A stretch of DNA of 64,000 nt from Pseudovirgaria hyperparasitica (Eukaryota > Ascomycota > Dothideomycetes > Acrospermales > Acrospermaceae). A model generated the notes under the pieces. The model searched no databases. It saw only the letters and a program-made list of their open reading frames with translations, and was not told where the DNA came from. The first letter of the stretch is position 1. Each line of letters begins with the position of its first letter. Location: contig NW_022985564.1 of the NCBI RefSeq assembly GCF_010093815.1, positions 478,590 through 542,589 on the forward strand. Reading direction: 5' to 3'. The position numbers were made by a program, and so were the translations under genes. Below, one piece after another: positions 55,945 to 64,000 of this stretch.

Positions 55945-56542
55945 AACGTAGTGTGGTACTACTGAAATTGCTAAGAAAGCGTAAGCGATGTTGCTTACTC
56001 TTCTCGAAGTCTACTTCAAGGTCCATCATGGATTTGACCACGTTATTCATCGAGTCGTATCTCTACTCCACAAAGGTAAGTTCAAAATTTCCCCCACTCA
56101 CTATCTTGTCGGCTCCCAAGGTTTTGTCATGAGGCATTGGTAAGCATGTAAGCCATAATACGCCAAGCAAGCTTATACTTCGTGCCGCTTATGTACTAGC
56201 ACGACCTCTACTAGGAGTAAGCAATGCGGATAAGCATGCTCACACGCATCTGGCCAAGAATGATGGTACATGAAATATCGTAACCTGCTTCATGATTAAT
56301 TGCCATGTTGCAGTGTCTAAGCAGTTCAATCGCTGAGCATGATGCATCTGAACCATGTGGACGATGTAGTACGCTGTCTTAGAAATCAGATGTGAATCTT
56401 GGAGTCTTTATATGAACCCTCTTACCAAGGTTATCATGCATGGCAGTACTTGCGATCCCTTTGCTTTACCCTCAATCCTTGATCTCTCAAACACATTCAT
56501 AGCAAATCAAAAAGCACAAATCTTGATACAAACACTCACAAC
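55945..56542. other. Divergent promoter of bZIP-ANK and the SDR
   Basis: A 598-nt head-to-head region. A short minus-strand ATG frame (56048 down to about 56011; MNNVVKSMMDLEVDFEK) could be a first exon of the bZIP gene, but the intron it needs is under 40 nt. Nothing else is seen. Confidence 0.45.
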
Positions 56543-57473
56543 ATGCCTTCTTCAACAGTTGTAATCGTCACTGGTGCTAGTAGAGGTACATAGACTGTCC
56601 TATATGGCTAAGGATCATTTGTGGGTTAGATACTCACAAGAAATGCACACAGGCATTGGCCACGCAATAGTGGCAGCATATCTCTCGCGTCCGAACCATA
56701 CTGTCATTGGCAGTGTGCGCAAAACCGACACCCCAAGAACAGAAGATCTCAAGAATCTTCCTGTGGCTACCGGTTCGCGGCTCTTGCTCGTCAGCATTGA
56801 AAGTACGTCCACCTCAGACCCAAAGAGGGCGGTCGAAGACATGGAGGCTGCCGGTATCGCGCACATCGATATTGTCGTCTCTAATGCCGGCATCTCTCCC
56901 GCTCCAGCACCTCTTGACCTTGCCGATCCCGAGGATTTGATACAGGCTTTCAAGGTCAACGCTGTCGCCTCAGTTTTGCTGTTCCAGGCTGCGAATAGGC
57001 TACTATCCAAGTCGGAAGCTCCGAAATGGGTTTCGATCTCGAGTCGTGTCGGCTCTATCGGACAGGCGGCGAGTTTCTACCAATATGCGAGCGCCTACGG
57101 CATGTCCAAAGCTGCTCAGGACTGGTTCACTGCGTAAGTCAATTTGGAGTCATAAGTGGACTGAGATATGAGTCGGACTAACCTACATCTCTAGAACGCT
57201 ACACCACTCGTACGAATCTCTGACAGCTTTCGCTGTTCATCCTGGGTGAGTGATCTATATCATCATGTAACGATATACTGCTAAAGTCCTTTCTATAGAT
57301 TTGTATCGACAGATATGGGTGTTGCGGCTGCGAAGGGTGCTGGCATAGACATGCCCGCTACTACTGCGAAAGAAAGTGCTGCCAAGTTGCTCGAGGTGAT
57401 CGACTCTGCACAACGAGAGAGAGAAGGTGCGAAACTTATTGATATCATGACTCATGAAGAAATCTCTTGGTAG
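56543..57473 (+). CDS. Short-chain dehydrogenase/reductase, carbonyl-reductase like
   Basis: Four exons: 56543..56585, 56653..57133, 57195..57245 and 57299..57473 (249 aa). Splice sites are canonical, and the first junction rebuilds TGASRG|IGHAI. The NAD(P)-binding motif TGASRGIG lies at the very N-terminus. VVSNAGIS is the NAG block, S-I-S-S supplies the catalytic serine, and Y-G-M-S-K gives the Tyr-x-x-x-Lys pair. The block VHPGFVSTDMG follows the active site, as in the classical family. Length and layout match the sniffer/Nor-1-like SDR group, which reduces aldehydes, ketones or polyketide intermediates. Nothing nearby (no polyketide synthase) supports a specific pathway. It is intact, unlike the SDR pseudogene at 30.7 kb. 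Confidence 0.88.
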
Positions 57474-57894
57474 AGGAGCATGTAACACACAACTATTGAT
57501 GGCTTGTCTACGAGAATAATATGTCTTCACATGTTGCGGTTAGCAATGCTGGAACAGTATTAGCCCAATCTAAATTGAAATACTTCTCTTTGTTCCCAGG
57601 TGTAATTGCGCATAATGTTGGTGCCTGCTCGAGTACGCTAAGACGTTGTCCGTCATCGTTTTAGTGTAGGAAGTTCGACAGCGGACAGCTGAATTACCTG
57701 TTTGAGCCCTAACTGGCCAATGAACACACACTGCGGGCCCCTCAGCCTCAGACTAGAGGTAAGCTTGTAATGGATGGCCTTATGGGTGCCTAGAGGAAAA
57801 GCTTACATATAAGAAGTAGAGCCAGCATGCAGGATTCCTTTCAGACCGCGATACACACCCACGGACCTTCGACTGTCAAACTTTCAAATATAAG
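57474..57894. other. Intergenic
   Basis: A 421-nt spacer between two plus-strand genes. I see nothing recognisable in it. Confidence 0.55.
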
Positions 57895-58521
57895 ATGGCA
57901 GCGTCATCTCGAGAAACCCAATTGTCCCCAGAAAACAGCATAATCCACGAGAAGCGCAATCCCGAATCCTTGCGCGCACGCGTCGAGGAAATATCGCAAG
58001 CCGATGTCCAAGATGCAGTCGCTGGTATGGCAGATCTCGTCCCAGGCCTGAGCACCTACCTGTCATTCACCGGGGCGCGAGTTGTAACGCATCCTGTCTA
58101 TACTGGCAACGCAAACCTGAATCAAGTCGCGAAAGTATGGATGAAACTGTGCCGGAGCTGTATGACGAAAGACGCACCACTTGCCTGTCGCTTACAACAA
58201 AGTGACCTGTTTCCACACTTTGAAAAGCTGTACAAGCGAAGTAACCAGGAGGCCAAAGATTCGAGTCTCGCGTGGCTCTTCAGGGACGTACGCGAGTTCA
58301 AGCTCGGCTGCGCGCACTGCAGAGGCGACCCCAACTACTGCATTCCAATGAATGAAAGATGTGAAATGGCGTTATACGTTCGAAGAAACCTATACAACGA
58401 GTATTGGCCTGGCCAGGAGGCCCGTGGAGGTTTAGGTTGTTACGATGGAGAAAGGTTCGATTTGGCCACGCGTGAACAGATAGAGGACGCGATTGCGCGA
58501 GGAGTGGAGCGCGCAACTTGA
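57895..58521 (+). CDS. Hypothetical Cys-rich protein, 208 aa
   Basis: A single exon with an ATG in good context (AAGATGG). I do not recognise the family. The N-terminal 50 residues are polar and helical. The central part holds LCRSCMTKDAPLAC (three Cys in C-x2-C-x8-C spacing). The C-terminal part holds LGCAHCRGDPNYC followed by RCEMALY and LGCYDGE. Eight cysteines in paired C-x2-C and C-x6-C patterns suggest zinc binding, but no named finger type fits. No signal peptide or membrane segment is present. Codon use is normal and the frame is clean, so a real gene is likely. Confidence 0.68.
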   Translation: MAASSRETQLSPENSIIHEKRNPESLRARVEEISQADVQDAVAGMADLVPGLSTYLSFTGARVVTHPVYTGNANLNQVAKVWMKLCRSCMTKDAPLACRLQQSDLFPHFEKLYKRSNQEAKDSSLAWLFRDVREFKLGCAHCRGDPNYCIPMNERCEMALYVRRNLYNEYWPGQEARGGLGCYDGERFDLATREQIEDAIARGVERAT

Positions 58522-58899
58522 TCTTTATTTGGCTTCGAGTATGACCTCAAGCCAACTTCCGGAGCTTTTTTTTTTCACAATAGGCTGATCCGGCGTTATG
58601 GAATGTGTACCATACTGTCTATAATGATATCAATGATCCTTTGAGATCGTCAAAGCATTACTTGACGAGTTGCGAAAAGGACCTCGGGAAAATGTTGTGT
58701 GGATAGACCTATATATGCGCCGAGATCCTGGAATATACACCATATGCGGCGTCATTCAGCCTGATGCGGGGCGGCCGGGAGTCCGCGGGGCAGCACGACG
58801 GATAGCTATCAGCTATCACTCCATACATTTCACTGTCCTGCATGCACCCTTCTTCCTACCTCCCCATAGACTCTATAATCAGGACACCTTTCTACTACA
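58522..58899. other. Intergenic, promoter of the MEMO-family gene
   Basis: A 378-nt spacer with a T11 tract near 58566-58576. Nothing else recognisable is seen. Confidence 0.55.
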
Positions 58900-60051
58900 A
58901 TGCCATCTCGTGAAGCAACCCACGCAGGCTCGTGGTACACGGACAATGGACCCCAGCTTGATCGCCAGCTGAGCGGCTGGCTTGACCAGGTGCCTACGGC
59001 CACGTCAGGTATCGGCGCTCACTCGTCAACAGAAGGCTCATTGCAGATCCCATCGACTGGGGCCAGAGCTATCATTGCACCGTAGGGCCTGGGTTGGACT
59101 GTGCGAACTATGGCTGGAGCTCATGTCCTCGTAGGCACGCCGGTTTCTCTTACTCTGGGCCTGCGGCGGCATGGGCATACAAGTCACTCGACTTGTCCAA
59201 TGTGTGGGTAGCGACCATAGTCACATATTGGCTCTATGTGGGTGCTGACTGACGTAGTAAACGTGTCTTCCTACTTGGTCCTTCTCACCACTATTATCTC
59301 ACGACTTGTGCCCTCTCAAGATGCGATACATATGAGACTCCGCTGGGAGATCTAAAGATTGACCTAGCCACCGTGAAAGAACTAGAGCAGACTGGTGCAT
59401 TCGAGAAGATGTCACAGTCTAAAGACGAGGCAGAGCATAGCTTGGAAATGCACCTACCATACATCTACAAGATGCTCTCAACGTATGCTTCCTAACATGT
59501 TGTTGTAGCTAAGGCTCATATCCAGCAGGAAGTTCTCCAATCCCGCTGCTTTCCCACCTCTCATACCAATACTCGTGGGAGCCACCACCTCTTCCACCGA
59601 GAAACGCTTTGGCGAGGTTCTTGCCCCTTACTTGGCCGATCCAACCTCGATATTCGTAATCAGCTCAGACTTCTGTCACTGGGGTTCGCGGTTTCGATAC
59701 ACGTACTACGTCCCTGAAAGTGGTTCACCAAAGAATCTGGGACCCCGAGATCAGATCTCAAAGACATTCCCCATACATGAGAGTATCAAGCTCGTAGACC
59801 AATGGTGCATGGACGCTGTAGAAACAGGGTCCCATGACAACTTCCAAGACATCCTTGACGAGACAAACAACACAGTGTGCGGAAGACATCCGATTGGTGT
59901 CATCATGGCAGCGATTGAAGCACTGGACAAGCAAGGAATGGTGGGTAGCGGCAAAGGGAAGTTCAAATTCGTTCGATACGAGCGGAGCAGTCTCGTCGAT
60001 ACGTATTCGGACAGTAGTGTGAGCTACTGCAGCGCATTCGCGATTCTATGA
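58900..60051 (+). CDS. MEMO1 family protein (Mho1-like)
   Basis: Four exons: 58900..59081, 59135..59203, 59258..59482 and 59526..60051 (333 aa). Donors are GTAGGG, GTGGGT and GTATGC; each junction restores a conserved block. Family signatures: [13 protein letters not shown] at the N-terminus, [55 protein letters not shown] and [12 protein letters not shown]. Memo proteins have a dioxygenase-like fold with conserved His and Cys residues. In yeast and animals they are linked to copper/redox balance, cytoskeleton and cell motility. Their biochemical reaction is not settled. All conserved His/Cys motifs are present here. The length is typical. Confidence 0.9.
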
Positions 60052-60780
60052 AGTTAGAAATTCGGGAGTTCGAAAGGAGATGATAGAATGTCCACCTGTG
60101 AACATGTTCAAATGTGTGACCTATGTTCCTCCGTCCGTGAAATAGTACAGCAACGAAACTTGCCATAATCCTCCGCCCTTTTTCCATTACTCACTTACTT
60201 CATTTGCGCCATACACCCTCCCAGTTCTACCAGTATAGTAATAGTGAGAAGAGTAAGATCTACATACCATGTAGGCCATAATCTCCTTCCTATTTATGTG
60301 ATCTATACCATCAAACTCTGTAACTAAACGTTTTCTTAGATATAACACTACTATAACACCTTCGAAATAAATAGTGTTACATAAGTAGAATTACAAGTAG
60401 AATCATACTTCTACTTTTCATAATAATACTAAGATCGATATCTAATATTAGAGTTCAATTCACCTACTAAATTCATGTTCTTTAATGTTCTCAGATGCAC
60501 TACAATAGACTTAGTTCACTATGCTAGGATCATGCACCACGGAGTTATTAAAGAGGTAGTATGAAACTATAGGTGTCTTACTATTGGCAAGGTGACCCTT
60601 GCTAATGGATTTTATGCCCAATACTGGTTTTTATGATGCTATTCTAGTACATGTGACGTCTTCCGTCGTGCAAGACGGCTTGGCTTGGAGTCCGAGTCAC
60701 TTCATAGTCTACAAATCAGAAACGCCGATATGCAAATCGCAGCAATACCAAGTTATCTGAAGTAGTACAAGTAGTCCTAT
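60052..60780. other. AT-rich intergenic region
   Basis: A 729-nt region. The part at about 60230-60640 is notably AT-rich and has no open frame, resembling the decayed block at 31.9-32.8 kb. I cannot identify a parent element. Confidence 0.5.
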
Positions 60781-61716
60781 CTAGGCAGGACAAGACAAGT
60801 CGAACAAAGGCGCGCCCCCACCACTCCCCACAATACCAAAACTCGGGCTCGGCGTCCCAGGAACGGCATCCTGCACGGTAAAGTACCAAAAGTTCGTGTT
60901 TCCAAAGAGCGAGCACGCCGTCTCATCCCAGTAGCGTTTCGCGTTGTCCACGTTTGCGACAGCGGCGCCAGATTGAGGCCCGCTGACCGGCCAGCCCGTC
61001 TCGGTGATCCAGACCGGCTTACCCTGGGCAACGCCCTTGACGGCGTTGAATGCGTCTTCGAAGAGCTGGTGGGAGTTGTCAATGGCGTTTGATTTCGAGC
61101 TTTCATAGTAGGGGTACGCATCCACGCCGAGGAAGTCGATATTAGCTATCACGGCGGAGTTGGAGCCGTTGACGTAGTCGTTCCAGGTGTCGACGTGGCC
61201 GACGGGCTTGCCGTTGAGGGCGTTGCCGGCGATGAGATTGCGCACTTGGCCGATGTAGTTGACGAGGTCCTGTGGGTTGGCGCCCGGGCCCGATTTTGCG
61301 GCGATTCCGGTGGGTGAGTTTCTGTACAGGTCTTCGCTTCCTACTGAGATGCCGACGACCTTGTCTGTGAATGCGGTGCCGTATTGCTGAACGGCGGCTG
61401 AGAGCGCGGCTAGCTCATTGTTGAAACTCTCCGGGCCTGCGGATGCCCAGAGGCCGAGCAGAAGCTGTGTGTCGGTGTTGAGGGCGGCTTGAATAGCGGA
61501 TATAGGCGTGTTTGGCGTGCCGCCTTGAATCATGGTGAAGAGTCGAGCACTATTGAAGCCGGGGGCATTTGGGAGGTTCTTTGCGAGGTTGAACTCATTT
61601 TCGAAATCGGCTTGTTGTTTCGGGGCGCCGTTGGTGAAGAGGTTGCCATAGTTAAAGCCTTTGCTCTGGGCTGATGCCAATGTTGCTGCTGTTAAGAAGA
61701 TACTGAATGAATACAT
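60781..61716 (-). CDS. Secreted GH17 beta-1,3-glucanase / glucanosyltransferase
   Basis: Single exon, 311 aa. It has a signal peptide (MYSFSIFLTAATLASAQ) and a glycoside hydrolase family 17 barrel: GFNYGNLFTNG at the first strand, ISVGSEDLYRN with the acid/base E128, FLGVDAYPYYE, then KPVWITETGWPVSG with the nucleophile E239. It is close in length to yeast Bgl2-type wall proteins. Such enzymes cut and re-join beta-1,3-glucan in the cell wall. There is no GPI signal and no Ser/Thr-rich domain, so it is either soluble or held non-covalently in the wall. Both catalytic glutamates are present. Confidence 0.93.
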   Translation of the reverse strand: MYSFSIFLTAATLASAQSKGFNYGNLFTNGAPKQQADFENEFNLAKNLPNAPGFNSARLFTMIQGGTPNTPISAIQAALNTDTQLLLGLWASAGPESFNNELAALSAAVQQYGTAFTDKVVGISVGSEDLYRNSPTGIAAKSGPGANPQDLVNYIGQVRNLIAGNALNGKPVGHVDTWNDYVNGSNSAVIANIDFLGVDAYPYYESSKSNAIDNSHQLFEDAFNAVKGVAQGKPVWITETGWPVSGPQSGAAVANVDNAKRYWDETACSLFGNTNFWYFTVQDAVPGTPSPSFGIVGSGGGAPLFDLSCPA

Positions 61717-62571
61717 GTTGATGGATGGATTGAAGCAAATCTATCTGATTCTCATGTCCTGGTTATGAATAAGGGACAAGACGTAGACAGGAAATGATGA
61801 TACTTATTAAGCTTTGTATCTAGGTATGACGTGGTGGCAGTGTCGATCAGTTCCAAGGGAAACTACAGGGAACCTGGAAGTGTTTGACTGGGGATGCCAG
61901 AATAGGCATCTTGATCATCGTCTATAAATTGGTCTCGACCACACAAAACCTTCGGCTGTCCTTTATCGCTTACAAACACGTTGTTCAATGACATTGCCGG
62001 TGATGTGGATGTTCATCCCAAGACACCGTGCATGCAGATTAAACCCCTCATTAGCCTATCCTGGCGACTCTGCATCTATCAGACTAGACACGATCGCAGC
62101 CGTGATCCCAAGCAGCTCTTTCGCGTCCGAATTGCCGTCTCAGGTTTTGCGGAACTGCGGCAGTGCAAAAGAGCGCCGCTGAGGCGAGGGAGCAGCGGCA
62201 ATAGTCCATGGAAGCGGCTCTGTAGATCCACGACGGCAAGACATGTCACTGGGCGAGGCTGAGAAATGTGGCTGCGAGGATGATGAAACTTATGGGGATC
62301 GAGATGACTCGAGGACCCTGAACGTCATCCAATCACTGCTCGACTACAGCGCTAGCCCTGAACCGGCTGTGAGTATAATTACTCTGTAGGGTGGGTTACC
62401 GTGCGTCTATCAGGTCGGACATGCAAGGTCGCGTTAGGTGCTTTGATTTCCTCTGTGTGCTTTTTATATATCCTAGGGCATTACCATCCCATGCGACCCC
62501 TAGATTCATGTAAGGCACCATATCCCGAAGTCCATATATGCACATATCTACAAGCATCATGCACTGTGCCT
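61717..62571. other. Intergenic between BIO2 and the glucanase
   Basis: An 855-nt spacer holding the promoter of the glucanase (minus strand) and the 3' flank of BIO2. No further gene is seen. A TATATAT-like TATA element is not obvious. Confidence 0.5.
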
Positions 62572-63914
62572 TCATGCCGCCACAGAGGCTGGCTCAGCAC
62601 TTGTCTCCGCTGCTGATGCGCTCTCGACTTTCAAAGTCTTCCTTTCCGGTTTCAATTCCTCGCTCTCCATGGGGCGCAGCCCCCACCTATCGAACATAGC
62701 CTTGTCCTCATCCCAACCATTGCAATCCGTCGTCAACATCTTCTCCCCCGTGAACACTGCATTCGCGCCAGCCATGAAGCATAGCATCTGCTTCTCCTCG
62801 CTCATCACGACTCGTCCGGCAGCTAGCCGCACAATGCTGCCGGGCATGCACACTCGCGCCGTCGCAATCGTGCGCACCACCGCGTCGAACGCAATCGGCT
62901 TCGTATCGCCCAGCGGCGTGCCCTTGATCGGAACCAGCGTGTTGATAGGCACACTCTCCGGATGCGCAGGCAGCGTCGCCAGCGTATACACCAGCCCGAT
63001 ATGGTCTTTCTTATTCTCGCCCAAGCCCAAGATACCACCCGTACATACATGTATGCCCGCGTCCGCAACATGCTGAATCGTCGCCAGCCGCTCGTCGTAG
63101 CTGCGCGTTGTAATGACGCTCGGGTAGTGCTCGCGGCTCGTGTCTACGTTGTGGTTGTACGCCGTCAAACCGGCATCTTTCAGCTCTTTGGCTTGCGCGG
63201 CGTCGATCATGCCGAGCGTCACGCAGGCTTCCATGCCGAGCTCGCGCACACCCGTCACCATGGCTTTTATGTTCTTGAGGTTTGTCTTGCGCCCGCGCAT
63301 GTCACGCCATGCGGCGCCCATGCAAAAGCGGTTCGAGCCGTTGGCTTTGGCGATGCGGGCCGCAGCAAGAACTTCTTCAACGGGGGAGAGCTTGGTTGCT
63401 TTGAGACCGGTGGAGTATCGGGAGGATTGTGCGCAGTAGGAGCAGTCTTCAGAACAGCCACCAGTCTTGATGTTCATGAGAGTGCAGAGTTGAATGGCCG
63501 AGGGTGGATGGAAGCGCTTGTGTATTTGGCTCTGTTACTGAGTCAGTCTGAAGCATATGCGTGTGTGTGCTTGTGCATTGGTTATAGACGATGGGCCATT
63601 GAACACTAAATGCACACAGACCAGGGTCCATGCCAACTCACAGCAGCACTGATGAGCTCCATGAGAGGCGTCTCATAGACCTCTTGAATTTCCTCCTTCG
63701 TCCAGTCATTTCTCGGTGCGATTGCATTCAACGCCTTGGCCAATTGCCCTGTCCTTTCGGCAGTGGGCGGGGCAGGTGGTTCTGTAGGAGGTTTGCTGGA
63801 AAACGGCGTGGCGGGGACATCGTGAACTGTGGAGAAGGTCCTAGGTGCGACGATCAAGCCGGGGTGTTGAAAGGTCACACGCTGTAATGATCGTAGGCCG
63901 TGACGTGAAGCCAT
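62572..63914 (-). CDS. BIO2: Biotin synthase (mitochondrial)
   Basis: Two exons: 63642..63914 and 62572..63531 (410 aa). The 110-nt intron has GTGAGT, a CTGAC branch site and ACAG. It joins ELISAA|SQIHKRFHPP, a continuous conserved block. The first 50 residues are Arg/Ser/Pro-rich, as for a mitochondrial presequence. The radical-SAM [4Fe-4S] motif is C117-x3-C121-x2-C124 (GGCSEDCSYCAQSSRY). Further signatures are RFCMGAAWRDMRGR, AYNHNVDTSREHY, CTGGILGLGE and LVPIKGTPLG. The enzyme inserts sulfur into dethiobiotin using S-adenosylmethionine, the last step of biotin synthesis. All cluster ligands are present. No other biotin genes are in the window. Confidence 0.96.
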
Positions 63915-64000
63915 AGCTATTTGCGCGAAGGAATCAAAGGAATGGAGAAGAACGGAAATAGGACACGATTGAGGGATATGATTGTTTGTTGAGTTCTGGA

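Noticed and set aside
1-64000. tRNA or rRNA genes
   Set aside because: I looked for T-loop and cloverleaf patterns by eye and found none that were convincing. A covariance-model scan would be decisive.
1-64000. Secondary-metabolite gene cluster
   Set aside because: No polyketide synthase, NRPS, terpene cyclase or dedicated transporter is present. The single SDR and bZIP gene are not enough.

Overview
The window is nuclear DNA of a filamentous ascomycete (Pezizomycotina; gene content and style suggest Dothideomycetes, but order and genus cannot be read from the sequence). Evidence: short introns of about 45-90 nt with GTRNGT-type donors, CTAAC/CTGAC-like branch points and YAG acceptors; a fused CPSase-ATCase (URA2); fungal single-copy genes (RRN6, NOP4, SPC25, RAD18, YVC1, BIO2, CUE5); GPI-anchored and secreted proteins typical of moulds; no operons, no CRISPR and no bacterial features. 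All intron/exon models below were assembled by hand from reading frames and splice signals. No RNA evidence was available.

Layout. 1-14.7 kb is housekeeping: the 3' end of ESF1 (pre-rRNA processing), a mitochondrial alternative NADH dehydrogenase with an EF-hand (NDE type), URA2, and a YVC1-type vacuolar TRP channel. 15.8-37.5 kb is gene-poor and dominated by secreted or cell-surface proteins: an M14 carboxypeptidase, a CALB-like lipase with a one-base frameshift, a membrane-anchored pepsin-like protein lacking the first catalytic Asp, a Ser/Thr/Pro-rich GPI protein, a secreted beta-lactamase-like hydrolase, an unknown 319-aa protein and a CHRD-domain protein. Between them are long non-coding stretches, a decayed short-chain dehydrogenase pseudogene (30.7-31.25 kb) and AT-rich degenerate DNA (31.3-32.8 kb). 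38.8-64 kb is dense again: RRN6, SPC25, a DHX35-type helicase, CUE5, an acidic unknown protein, an ADP-ribosylglycohydrolase, NOP4, RAD18, a bZIP-ankyrin protein interrupted by an in-frame stop, an SDR, a Cys-rich unknown protein, a MEMO-family protein, a GH17 glucanase and BIO2.

Functional themes. Three genes serve ribosome production (ESF1, RRN6, NOP4), two serve chromosome maintenance (SPC25, RAD18), and the central island serves the cell surface and secretion. Neighbours are often paired head-to-head (RRN6/SPC25, DHX35/CUE5, ARH/NOP4, bZIP-ANK/SDR, A1-like/GPI protein) or tail-to-tail.

Most notable observations: URA2 lacks the vestigial dihydroorotase domain normally found between the CPSase and ATCase domains; several genes show an abrupt intragenic switch from C-rich to G/T-rich third codon positions roughly 250 nt before the stop; the bZIP-ankyrin gene carries a single in-frame TAG; and a transmembrane pepsin-like protein has lost its catalytic centre.
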